Source: Pseudoxanthomonas suwonensis 11-1 (lineage in GTDB: Bacteria; Pseudomonadota; Gammaproteobacteria; Xanthomonadales; Xanthomonadaceae). Taken from it: a DNA stretch of 64,000 nucleotides. The notes below the pieces were generated by a model. That model had not been told where the DNA came from. It saw only the letters and a list, made by a program, of their open reading frames with translations, and did no database searches. Location of the stretch: positions 2,976,001-3,040,000 of the forward strand of contig NC_014924.1 of assembly GCF_000185965.1 (NCBI RefSeq). Reading direction: 5' to 3'. This document shows positions 29,108 to 37,117 of this stretch, piece by piece (the first letter of the stretch is position 1; every line of letters begins with the position of its first letter). A program made the position numbers and the translations under genes.

Positions 29108-30172
29108 GTGCACGAAGGCCATCCAGGCGCCTGCGCCAACTGCTCCACCCCGCTGCAGGGCGAGTACTGCCACCTCTGCGGACAGCATGCGCACAGCCCG
29201 GTGCGCAGCTTCGCCCATGCCGTGGAGGAGGTGTTCGAGTCGTTCTGGCACCTGGACGGACGCATCTTCCGCACCCTGCGCCAGCTGCTGGTCCCGGGCC
29301 TGCTGGCCCGGGACTACCTGGCCGGCAGGCGCGCGCCGTACGTGGCGCCGATGCGCCTGTTCGTGGTGCTGTGCGTGCTGACCTTCTTCGTCGGCCGCGG
29401 CGTGATCCACTTCGGCGACGACGGCAGCGGCGACGCGGCGGTGAAGGTGCAGATGGTCGACCAGGGCGTGGCGCAGGCGACCACGGCCGAGGAAGTCGAG
29501 CGCGTGCGCGAAAAGCGCGTGGCGGAACTGGCCGAGGCCCGCGACCAGCTGCCACCCCTGATGGGCCCGATGCGCGGCGGCTTCGACCGCACCATCGAAG
29601 AGCTCCACGCCCAGGCCGACGCGCGGGTGCGGGAACTGGGCGGCACCCCGACGCCGCGGCCGGTGGCGGACGCCGGGCCGGAACCCACCACCTGGCTCGA
29701 AGCCCAGGACCAGCGCATGCGCCGCAACGTCGCCCGCCTGCAGGACGACCCGGAACTGCTCAAGCACGCGTTCCTGGGCAGCATGCCCAGCGCCCTGTTC
29801 CTGCTGGTGCCGGTGTTCGCCCTGCTGCTGAAGCTGGCCTACCTGGGCAGCGGCCGGCTGTACCTGGAGCACCTGGTGGTGGCGCTCTTCAGCCACGCCT
29901 TCCTGTGCCTGGCCCTGCTCGGGCAGATGCTGCTGGCGCTGCTTTCGCGCTGGACCGGCGCCTACGTGCCGCTGGTCGCCACCGGCCTGACGCTGCTGTC
30001 GCTGGCGCTGTGGTTGTGGATGCCGGCGTACCTGCTGCTGATGCAGAAGCGGGTCTACGCCCAAGGCTGGGTGCCGACGGTGCTGCGCTTCATCGGGGTC
30101 GGTCCGGTGTATTCGGTGCTGGTCGGCCTGGTGGTGGCCGTGGTGTTCCTGCTGAGCCTGGCGCGGATCTGA
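29108..30172 (+). CDS. DUF3667 domain membrane protein with zinc ribbon
   Basis: A 354-residue product with a GTG start. The N-terminus is a four-Cys zinc ribbon (CANCSTPLQGEYCHLCGQ, residues 9-26). The DUF3667 core FWHLDGRIFRTLRQLLVPG and one TM (about 84-102, MRLFVVLCVLTFFVG) follow. After a charged loop of about 120 residues come four or five further TM segments. DUF3667 proteins are widespread in xanthomonads and Bacteroidetes and have no known function. The gap to the MATE gene is only 95 bases. Confidence 0.8.
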   Translation: MHEGHPGACANCSTPLQGEYCHLCGQHAHSPVRSFAHAVEEVFESFWHLDGRIFRTLRQLLVPGLLARDYLAGRRAPYVAPMRLFVVLCVLTFFVGRGVIHFGDDGSGDAAVKVQMVDQGVAQATTAEEVERVREKRVAELAEARDQLPPLMGPMRGGFDRTIEELHAQADARVRELGGTPTPRPVADAGPEPTTWLEAQDQRMRRNVARLQDDPELLKHAFLGSMPSALFLLVPVFALLLKLAYLGSGRLYLEHLVVALFSHAFLCLALLGQMLLALLSRWTGAYVPLVATGLTLLSLALWLWMPAYLLLMQKRVYAQGWVPTVLRFIGVGPVYSVLVGLVVAVVFLLSLARI

Positions 30173-30195
30173 CCGGGGCCTGGTCGCGCCGGCGC

Positions 30196-31569
30196 TCAGC
30201 GCCGGGCGGCTTCCTCCAGCCACGCCTTGCGGCGCTCCGCCGGGATCGCCAGCAGTTCCTGGCGCAGCTCGATGCGCCCGGCCGGAGACTGCCGGCGCAG
30301 CACGTCGGCAAGATGGATACGGTGTTCGGAGTCCATGGCCCGCAGCACCGCCAGCAGGCGGGTGCGCTCCTCCCCGGGTACGTGGCCCAGCCACGGCTGC
30401 AGGCGCGGCCAGTCGCTGCCCAGGCGCGGGCCCAGCAGCCAGCCGCGGCGTTCCATTCCGTCCAGCCCGGCAAAACGCTCGCGCAGCGCGGCCTGTCCGT
30501 CGGCGGGCAAGGCGGCGAACTGCACCGCGGTCTCGCGCAGCTGGGCCTGCTCGGCGGCATCGAGTCCACGCCAGGCCTGCACGGCCAGCGAGCCGGACAG
30601 GTCATCGACCACGGCGGCGGGTGGCACGCCCTCCCCTTCAGCCTCGCGCTCGATCCGCGACTCCGGTGCCCCGGCGGCATACCAGGACAGCAGGGCCAGG
30701 TCCGCGACCACGGGGTCGGCCGGAGGCTCGTCCAGCGCCGGCGGCACCGGCTCGCCGGCGACCGCGGGTGGCTCGGCCTCGGGCAGGGGCTCGACCAGGA
30801 TCGGCCCACGGTCGCGCACACGCATGTCGTCGGTTTCGACGGTTTCTTCCTCGTCCAGTGCCGGCAGCAACGCCGAACCGGCCGACGGCTTGAGCCACCA
30901 CCACAGTCCGCCGGTGGCAGCGGCCACCAGCAGGATCAGCAGCAGGGCCACCAGGCCCGGCCGGCGCGGCCGCGCCGGTGCCGAGGCACGCGCGCGCGGC
31001 GATGGCGCCGGCTCCGTCGTGGGCGGCACTTCCGGGCTGCCATGGCCGGCCAAGGCGGTTTCACGCAGGGCGGCGATGCGCTCGAGGCGGCTCTCCGGCA
31101 GCTCGCGGGCGGCGACCTGGATCGCGTTGGCCAGACGGTGCCAGGCGGCGGCGTCGACCTCGCCGCGGGCGTCGCGCGGGCAGGCCGCGGCCAGGCGCTC
31201 GCGGTAGGTGTCCAGCGACACACCCATGGCATCGGCAGCCGGCTGCTCGTCCAGCCCACCGGCCAGGCGCAGCAGCAGGGCACGGCGGTCGGCAGGGGCA
31301 GGGGTCGCCAGCAGGTCGATCTCGCCAGGCCACTCGCCGCGGCCGCTGTCCAGCGGGCAGGCGGCGAGCAGGCGCCAGTAGCGCCCCGGCCAGTCCGCCA
31401 TCGGCAGCTGCGCGGCCTCGGCCTGGAAGGCGCGGGTGGCCGCGGCCAAGGCCTGGTCGGCGGCTTCGGGATCGCCGCCCTGCAGCCACAGGAACACCCA
31501 CGCGCGGCGCTCGCTGCCCCTGAGGAAGGCGGCCAGGGCCGGCGGAACATCGCTTGCGGGGTGCTGCAC
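30196..31569 (-). CDS. membrane protein with sigma-factor-like N-terminus and DUF3106-like C-terminus
   Basis: A 457-residue product if the GTG at 31569 is the start. Residues about 10-130 are helical and resemble a degenerate ECF sigma factor, notably LLLRLAGGLDEQPAADAMGV, which looks like a region-4 helix-turn-helix. A Pro/Ala/Arg linker leads to one TM (about 186-206, GLVALLLILLVAAATGGLWWWL), then an acidic Pro-rich periplasmic spacer. The C-terminal part (about 335-457) has repeated short helices with LPADGQAALRERFAGLDGMERR and IPAERRKAWLEEA, typical of DUF3106. The frame stays open to 31887, but that extension is poor in GC and unlike coding sequence. The start lacks a good Shine-Dalgarno. 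Confidence 0.7.
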   Translation of the reverse strand: MQHPASDVPPALAAFLRGSERRAWVFLWLQGGDPEAADQALAAATRAFQAEAAQLPMADWPGRYWRLLAACPLDSGRGEWPGEIDLLATPAPADRRALLLRLAGGLDEQPAADAMGVSLDTYRERLAAACPRDARGEVDAAAWHRLANAIQVAARELPESRLERIAALRETALAGHGSPEVPPTTEPAPSPRARASAPARPRRPGLVALLLILLVAAATGGLWWWLKPSAGSALLPALDEEETVETDDMRVRDRGPILVEPLPEAEPPAVAGEPVPPALDEPPADPVVADLALLSWYAAGAPESRIEREAEGEGVPPAAVVDDLSGSLAVQAWRGLDAAEQAQLRETAVQFAALPADGQAALRERFAGLDGMERRGWLLGPRLGSDWPRLQPWLGHVPGEERTRLLAVLRAMDSEHRIHLADVLRRQSPAGRIELRQELLAIPAERRKAWLEEAARR

Positions 31570-32015
31570 TGGAGGTCCGGGGTTGCGGGCGAAGGTCGGG
31601 ATGATATGCGCCAGCCGGTCGAAACCGAGCCTTGACGACAGCCCGGTCAGGCGCTCCCCCCTGTCTTTCCGGGGCTTGCGCCCGATCAGGTTGTGCACAG
31701 CGCAAAGAACGTTGCTGGAAATCCGCGTGCAATCAGGACTGACACTGGCCTTCACCTTGGTTCCACGACCAAGTGGCTGATTTTTCTTGCTTTTTGCATG
31801 TGGCGTTTTTTTGACCAACCTGAGCGGCACGTCGCTCTGGCCGCATTTGCGGCGTGAAGCCACAGCGTCATGCACAAACTTATCCACAGTTTGTGTGGAT
31901 AAGGTTGAATCTCCAACTGTGACGGTGGTTTACGTGGCCTTTAGAAAGGTACCGATAGCAATCCGCCGCAGGACAGCAATCCCGTCCGCCGCGGCCGGGC
32001 CTTAGACTTCCTGTC
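31570..32015. other. 446-base intergenic region before priA, locally AT-rich
   Basis: No gene is convincing here. The base composition falls well below the surroundings at about 31690-31960. It includes T-rich tracts on the plus strand at 31780-31813 (TTTTTCTTGCTTTTTGC and GTTTTTTT) and a pair of perfect opposed DnaA boxes at 31880-31902. A further near-match, TTGTGCACA, lies at 31691-31699. It separates the divergent priA gene and the sigma-like/DUF3106 gene and must hold both promoters. Confidence 0.75.
31880..31902. promoter_or_regulatory. two perfect DnaA boxes in inverted orientation
   Basis: TTATCCACA at 31880-31888 (plus) and TGTGGATAA at 31894-31902 (the same box on minus) are exact consensus DnaA boxes separated by GTTTG. 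With one more matched base on each side they form a perfect 10-base inverted repeat. They lie 114 bases upstream of the priA start. They may bind DnaA for regulation of priA or the divergent gene, or for DnaA titration; which one is not decidable from sequence. Confidence 0.75.
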
Positions 32016-34241
32016 ATGCCCCCAACCGCTTCCACGGCGGCGTGCCTCCGGGTCGCCCTGCCCGTGCCCCTGCCGCGCCTGTTCGACTACCTGCCTCCGT
32101 CCGGCGAGACGCCGGCGGCCACGGACGTGGGCCGGCGGGTGCGGGTGCCGTTCGGCCAGCGCGAGCTGGTGGGCGTGGTGGTCGGCAGCGGGCCGGCCGA
32201 GGTCGGCGATGGCCTGCGCCAGGCCCTGGCCTTCCTGGACCCGCAGCCGCTGCTGCACGGCGAGCTGCTGGATTCGCTGCGCTGGCTTGGCCGCTACACC
32301 CATGCCCCGCTGGGCGAGGTGTTCGCCACCGCCCTGCCCAGCGTGCTGCGTGCCGGGGAGCCGCTGCCGGAAACCCATGCCTGGGCCTGGCAGCTGACCG
32401 AGGCCGGGCGCACCGGCCTGGCCGGCCTGCGCAGCGGCACCCGTCCGCAGCGGCTGGCCAGCCTGCTCGGGGACGGCCCGGTGGACGAGGACCGGCTGGC
32501 GCTGGAGCTGGACGAGTGGCGCGAGGCTGCGCGCTCCCTGCTCAAGCGCGGCTTCGCCGAGCGGGTCGCGGTGCCGGCCAGCGCGGTGGCCCCGGCGCCG
32601 CAACCCGGTCCGGTGCCCAATCCCGAGCAGGAGGAGGCGATCGCCACCCTGCGCGCCGCCAGCGGCTTCAGCCCGGTGCTGCTGGAAGGCGTCACCGGCA
32701 GTGGCAAGACCGAGGTCTACCTGCATGCCATCGCCGACTGCCTGGCGCGCGGCCGCCAGGCGCTGGTGCTGGTGCCCGAGATCGGACTGACGCCGCAAAC
32801 CCTGGCCCGCTTCCGCGCCCGCCTGGGCGTGCCTGTGCATGCGCTGCACTCCGGGCTCGCCGATGGCGAGCGCGCCCGGGTCTGGGCGGCGGCCTGGCGC
32901 GGCGAGGCGCGGGTGATCGTCGGCACCCGCTCGGCGGTGTTCACCCCGCTGCCGCAAGCCGGGCTGATCGTGGTCGACGAGGAACACGACGGCAGCTACA
33001 AGCAGCAGGACGGCATCCGCTACCACGCCCGCGACTTCGCCCTGGTGCGTGGCAAGGCGCTGGACGTGCCGGTGCTGCTGGGCAGCGCCACGCCCTCGCT
33101 GGAAACCCTGCACAACGCCTGCGCCGGGCGCTACGGCTACCTGCGCCTGCGTCGTCGTGCCGGCGATGCGCGCCCGCCGAGCGTACGCATCCTCGACGTG
33201 CGCAAGCGCCCGCTGCAGGCCGGGCTGGCGCCGGAGACCCTGCAGATGGTCGAGGCCGCGCTCAAGGACGGCGGCCAGGTGCTGGTGTTCAAGAACCGCC
33301 GCGGCTATGCGCCGGTGCTGCTGTGCCACGACTGCGGCTGGAGCGCGCACTGCCCGCGCTGCAGTACCGAGGTGCAGTCCACGCCGCTGACCGTGCATGC
33401 GGGTGGCGGACGCCTGGTCTGCCACCACTGCGGCCACCGCCAGCCGCGCCCGCTGGCCTGCCCGGACTGCGCCAGCCTGGCCCTGCAGCCGCAGGGCGTC
33501 GGCACCGAGCGCCTGGAGGAACTGCTGGCCGAGCGCTTCGCCGGCTGGCCGGTGCTGCGCATCGACCGCGGCACCACCGCGCGCCGCGAGGGCCTGCAGA
33601 AGCTGCTGGCCCAGCTCGGCGACAGGCCCGGCATCCTGGTCGGCACCCAGATCCTGGCCAAGGGCCACGACCTGCCCAACCTCACCCGGGTGGTCGTGGT
33701 CGGCGTGGACGAGGGCCTGTTCTCCTCCGACTTCCGCGGCGGCGAGAAGCTGGCCCAGCTGCTGGTGCAGGTGGCCGGCCGCGCAGGCCGTGCGCGCAAG
33801 CCCGGCGAGGTGTGGTGGCAGACCCACCATCCCGACCACCCGCTGCTGCACGCGCTGATCAACGGCGGCTACGAATCCTTCGCCGCGGCGGAGCTGGTCC
33901 AGCGCGAGGCGGCGTCTTTCCCGCCGTATGCGCACCTGGCGATGCTGCGTGCCGAAGCCAGCCAGGTCGAAGCAGCCTCGGCCTTCCTGCGCGCCGCGCG
34001 GCATGCGCTGGAGGATGCGGCCTGCGCCGGCGGCAAGGCGCCGGAGGTGGAGCTGCACGGCCCGATCACCGCGCCGATGCCGCGCCGCGCCGGCCACTAC
34101 CGCATGCAACTGCTGGTCTCCTCGCCGCGGCGTGGCGCGCTGCATGCGTGCCTGGATGCCGCGCTGCCGGGGCTTTACGCACTGCCCGAGGCGCGGCGCA
34201 CGCGCTGGTCGCTGGACGTGGATCCGGTGGACCTGTACTGA
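32016..34241 (+). CDS. priA: primosomal replication protein N' (PriA helicase)
   Basis: 3'-5' DNA helicase that recognises stalled forks and reloads DnaB for replication restart. The 741-residue protein has the N-terminal 3'-DNA-binding domain (LRVALPVPLPRLFDYLPP), Walker A GVTGSGKTEVY near residue 230, DEEHDGSYKQQ (motif II with the aromatic loop) and GSATPSLET. Four CxxC pairs form the two zinc sites (CHDC, CPRC, CHHC, CPDC, about 435-485). Motif VI is VAGRAGRARKPGEV. Length matches the family. A DnaA-box pair upstream suggests possible replication-linked control. Confidence 0.96.
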   Translation: MPPTASTAACLRVALPVPLPRLFDYLPPSGETPAATDVGRRVRVPFGQRELVGVVVGSGPAEVGDGLRQALAFLDPQPLLHGELLDSLRWLGRYTHAPLGEVFATALPSVLRAGEPLPETHAWAWQLTEAGRTGLAGLRSGTRPQRLASLLGDGPVDEDRLALELDEWREAARSLLKRGFAERVAVPASAVAPAPQPGPVPNPEQEEAIATLRAASGFSPVLLEGVTGSGKTEVYLHAIADCLARGRQALVLVPEIGLTPQTLARFRARLGVPVHALHSGLADGERARVWAAAWRGEARVIVGTRSAVFTPLPQAGLIVVDEEHDGSYKQQDGIRYHARDFALVRGKALDVPVLLGSATPSLETLHNACAGRYGYLRLRRRAGDARPPSVRILDVRKRPLQAGLAPETLQMVEAALKDGGQVLVFKNRRGYAPVLLCHDCGWSAHCPRCSTEVQSTPLTVHAGGGRLVCHHCGHRQPRPLACPDCASLALQPQGVGTERLEELLAERFAGWPVLRIDRGTTARREGLQKLLAQLGDRPGILVGTQILAKGHDLPNLTRVVVVGVDEGLFSSDFRGGEKLAQLLVQVAGRAGRARKPGEVWWQTHHPDHPLLHALINGGYESFAAAELVQREAASFPPYAHLAMLRAEASQVEAASAFLRAARHALEDAACAGGKAPEVELHGPITAPMPRRAGHYRMQLLVSSPRRGALHACLDAALPGLYALPEARRTRWSLDVDPVDLY

Positions 34242-34248
34242 GCAGCGG

Positions 34249-34854
34249 CTACATCCGGCACTTCCAGCGCTTCATGCTGGCGACGATCGCCTCGGTACTC
34301 TCGGGTTTCGCACTCAATGCGCCGCGGAGTTCCCCGCACGCCTTGCGCCTGGCGGCCTCCTGCATGCGGCCGCCGAACGAGCTGTCCTGCATCCGCAGTC
34401 CGGGAAGATGGCTGGGCGGCACGAACGGATCCGCGTCGCCATGCGCGAACAGGTCGCGACGGAAGTTGTCGTCGCCGCCATTCCCGCCGGGCTGTCGCAT
34501 GAGCCACCCCTCGGGCAGGTCGAGGCTCAAGGCTGGTACCCGGGACGGCTCCGGGGCTGCAATGGCCGTCTGCCCCGTGGTTGCAACAGCCGCCGCAGGC
34601 GAAGGCCCGGGGGCAGCCTCCGCTTTGATTGGCGGGATGGCCGCCCGCGGCCGCGGACGTTCGGACCAGCTGATCCGCATCCGCTCCAGCGGTTCACGCG
34701 GCGTCGTGTCCTCGCCTCCCCGGCCGCTGGAAAGCAGCAGCACGATCGGGCCATGCACCGCCACCGCCAGCGCCATGGCCAGCCAGCGCCATTGCGGCGG
34801 CTCCTCGTCACCGGCGTGCGTGGCATGCCGCGGGCTTCCCTGCGTGGCTTCCAT
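34249..34854 (-). CDS. hypothetical single-pass membrane protein
   Basis: A 201-residue product: a short cytosolic start, one TM at about 24-42 (LAMALAVAVHGPIVLLLSS), a Pro/Ala-rich periplasmic stretch, and a C-terminal part with two Cys (KACGEL and the terminal KWKCRM) that may pair. The topology (N-in, one TM, Pro-rich spacer) is TonB-like, but I see no TonB box or C-terminal TonB fold. Convergent with priA (7 bases apart). Function unknown. Confidence 0.6.
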   Translation of the reverse strand: MEATQGSPRHATHAGDEEPPQWRWLAMALAVAVHGPIVLLLSSGRGGEDTTPREPLERMRISWSERPRPRAAIPPIKAEAAPGPSPAAAVATTGQTAIAAPEPSRVPALSLDLPEGWLMRQPGGNGGDDNFRRDLFAHGDADPFVPPSHLPGLRMQDSSFGGRMQEAARRKACGELRGALSAKPESTEAIVASMKRWKCRM

Positions 34855-34938
34855 GGATGTCCGTCTCCGGCGTCCTGCACCGGCATGACTGACCGCCGCG
34901 GCGGCCCATGGTTCCCGCGTGCGGCGTGACCGCGCTGG

Positions 34939-35691
34939 TCAGCCGGCCTTCTTCTTCGCCGGGGCGCGGCGCCTGGGCTTCTCGCGCACCCACAGGGTCT
35001 TGCCCTCCTCGCGCATCTCGAACAGCGCGGTGGCCTTCACCAGGTCGCTGAGCTTGCGGTACCCGTAGTTGCGCGGATCGAACGAGGCCTGGTTGCCGAT
35101 CTGGCTGCCGACCACGTCCAGCCGGGTCCAGCCGTCGTCGCCGCTGCCGGCGTCCACCGCGCTGCGCAGCATCTGCACCAGGCGCGCGTCGTTGCGCAGC
35201 TCCTGCGCGTCCTTCGGCGTGGTGCTGCCCGACTGTTCGCTGTCGGCAGCCGGCCGGCCCAGCGCCTCGACGTAGGTGAACTTGGAGCAGGCATTGACGA
35301 AGGGCGACGGCGTCTTCTTCTCGCCGAAGCCGTAGACCTTCATGCCGTCGGTCAGCAGGCGCATCACCAGCGGGGTGAAGTCCGCGTCGCTGGAGACGAT
35401 GGCGAAGCCGTCGAGGTTGCGCGCGTACAGCAGGTCCATGGCGTCGATCACCATAGCCATGTCCGAGGCGTTCTTGCCGCTGGAATAGGCGAACTGCTGG
35501 ATCGGGCGGATCGCGTATTCGTGCAGCACCGCTTCCCAGCCCTTGAGGTTGGGGCTCTTCCAGTTGCCGTAGGCGCGGCGGACGTTGGCCACGCCGTGGC
35601 GGGCGACCTCGGCCAGCACCAGGTCGATCTTCGACGCCGGCGCGTTGTCGGCGTCGATCAGCAGGGCGATGCGCTTTTCGGGTTCGGCCAT
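34939..35691 (-). CDS. NYN domain (PIN-like) ribonuclease with C-terminal OST-HTH/LOTUS domain
   Basis: A 250-residue cytosolic protein. Residues 1-145 are a NYN/LabA-like nuclease domain with the conserved acidic residues in IALLIDADNAPASKID, SGKNASDMAMVIDAMDLLY and FAIVSSDADFTPLVMRL. Residues about 165-235 look like a LOTUS (OST-HTH) domain (WTRLDVVGSQIG, FDPRNYGYRKLSDLVK), a fold that binds RNA. A Lys/Arg-rich tail, PRRRAPAKKKAG, ends the protein. The likely role is RNA cleavage or decay; targets are unknown. The ATG at 35691 is the family start. Confidence 0.88.
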   Translation of the reverse strand: MAEPEKRIALLIDADNAPASKIDLVLAEVARHGVANVRRAYGNWKSPNLKGWEAVLHEYAIRPIQQFAYSSGKNASDMAMVIDAMDLLYARNLDGFAIVSSDADFTPLVMRLLTDGMKVYGFGEKKTPSPFVNACSKFTYVEALGRPAADSEQSGSTTPKDAQELRNDARLVQMLRSAVDAGSGDDGWTRLDVVGSQIGNQASFDPRNYGYRKLSDLVKATALFEMREEGKTLWVREKPRRRAPAKKKAG

Positions 35692-35781
35692 GGCGGTACC
35701 TCTGGATGATGCCGGGAGTCTGGCACACGACCCGTCGCCGCGTCGCCGACACCGGGCCGCGGCCCATGCCATCATCGGCCC

Positions 35782-37092
35782 ATGGCCGTGACCCGTGAAC
35801 TCACCCCCGCCCGGCGCCTGCGCAGCATCTTCAGCGGCTCGGTCGGCAACCTGGTGGAGTGGTACGACTGGTACGTCTACGCGGCGTTCTCGCTGTACTT
35901 CGCCGAGGTGTTCTTCCCCGGCGGCGACCGCACCAGCCAGCTGCTGAAGACCGCGGCCATCTTCGCCGTCGGCTTCCTGATGCGCCCGCTGGGCGGGTGG
36001 CTGCTGGGACGCTATGCCGACCGCCACGGGCGCAAGGCGGCGCTGCTGCTTTCGGTATGGATGATGTGCAGCGGCTCGCTGCTGATCGCGCTCACCCCGG
36101 GCTACGCGAGCATCGGCATCGCCGCGCCTGTGCTGCTGGTGCTGGCGCGGCTGCTGCAGGGCCTGTCGGTCGGCGGCGAGTACGGCACCTCGGCGACCTA
36201 TCTCAGCGAGATGGCCAGCCGCGAACACCGCGGCTTCTGGTCCAGTTTCCAGTACGTGACCCTGGTGATGGGCCACCTGCTGGCGCTTGGCGTGCTGCTG
36301 GCGCTGCAGGCGCTGCTCGATGCCGAACAGCTGCGCGCCTGGGGCTGGCGCATTCCGTTCGCGATCGGTGCCCTGGCCGCGCTCGTGGCGATGTGGCTGC
36401 GGCGGACCATGCTGGAGACCGAGTCGTTCGTGCGCAGCGAGGCCGACGGCTCGCCGGCGCACCAGCGCCGCCAGGGCACGTTGCGCCTGCTGCTACGGCA
36501 CCCGCGTGCGCTGCTGAGCGTGGTCGGCCTGACCATGGGCGGCACCCTGGCCTTCTATACGTACACGACCTACGTGCACAAGTTCCTGGTCAACAGCGCC
36601 GGCCTTCCCAGCGAGAGCGCGGCGCGGGTCAATGCCGGCACGCTGTTCGTGTACATGCTGCTGCAGCCGCTGGTGGGCGCGCTGTCCGACCGCGTCGGCC
36701 GGCGACCGGTGCTGATCGCCTTCGGCGTGCTCGGCACCCTGCTCACCGTGCCGATCCTCGACCGCCTGCAGGATGTGCAGACCGCCGGCGAGGCGTTCTG
36801 GCTGGTGCTGCTGGCGCTGGTCGTGGTCAGCGGCTACACCGCGATCAATGCGGTGGTGAAGGCCGAGCTGTTCCCGGTGGAGATCCGCGCCCTGGGCGTG
36901 GGCCTGCCCTACGCGCTGACGGTGGCGATCTTCGGCGGCAGCGCCGAATACATCGCCCTGTGGTTCAAGCAGCACGGCATCGAGCGCGGCTTCTACTGGT
37001 ACGTCACCGCCTGCATTGCATGCTCGCTGCTGGTCTACCTGTGGATGCCCGATACCCGGCGGCATTCGCGCATCGACGAAGACCCCGCCTGA
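35782..37092 (+). CDS. MFS transporter, metabolite:H+ symporter family (KgtP-like)
   Basis: A 436-residue, twelve-TM proton symporter of the MHS branch, which takes up 2-oxoglutarate, citrate, proline/betaine or related compounds. Signatures are SGSVGNLVEWYDWYVYAAFS at the start, loop 2-3 GRYADRHGRKAALLLSV, LLQGLSVGGEYGTSATYLSE in TM4-5 and the second-half repeat LSDRVGRRPVLIAFG. The closest match in my memory is the alpha-ketoglutarate permease group. It lies 25 bases upstream of the NDH-2 gene and is probably cotranscribed with it. Confidence 0.88.
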   Translation: MAVTRELTPARRLRSIFSGSVGNLVEWYDWYVYAAFSLYFAEVFFPGGDRTSQLLKTAAIFAVGFLMRPLGGWLLGRYADRHGRKAALLLSVWMMCSGSLLIALTPGYASIGIAAPVLLVLARLLQGLSVGGEYGTSATYLSEMASREHRGFWSSFQYVTLVMGHLLALGVLLALQALLDAEQLRAWGWRIPFAIGALAALVAMWLRRTMLETESFVRSEADGSPAHQRRQGTLRLLLRHPRALLSVVGLTMGGTLAFYTYTTYVHKFLVNSAGLPSESAARVNAGTLFVYMLLQPLVGALSDRVGRRPVLIAFGVLGTLLTVPILDRLQDVQTAGEAFWLVLLALVVVSGYTAINAVVKAELFPVEIRALGVGLPYALTVAIFGGSAEYIALWFKQHGIERGFYWYVTACIACSLLVYLWMPDTRRHSRIDEDPA

Positions 37093-37117
37093 CCAACCCG
37101 ACCGACTGGAGTCCCCG

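Noticed and set aside
31570-31887. N-terminal extension of the sigma-like/DUF3106 protein
   Set aside because: Open frame, but in locally low-GC sequence that runs across the DnaA boxes, with residue usage unlike the rest of the protein.
31780-31902. Chromosomal replication origin
   Set aside because: Two perfect DnaA boxes and T-tracts are suggestive, but there is no dnaA/dnaN/rpmH neighbourhood and too few boxes; kept as a regulatory or titration site instead.
32042-34888. 948-residue frame overlapping priA
   Set aside because: Shifted-frame shadow of priA; Arg/Pro/Gly-rich low complexity and continues past the priA stop without any domain.
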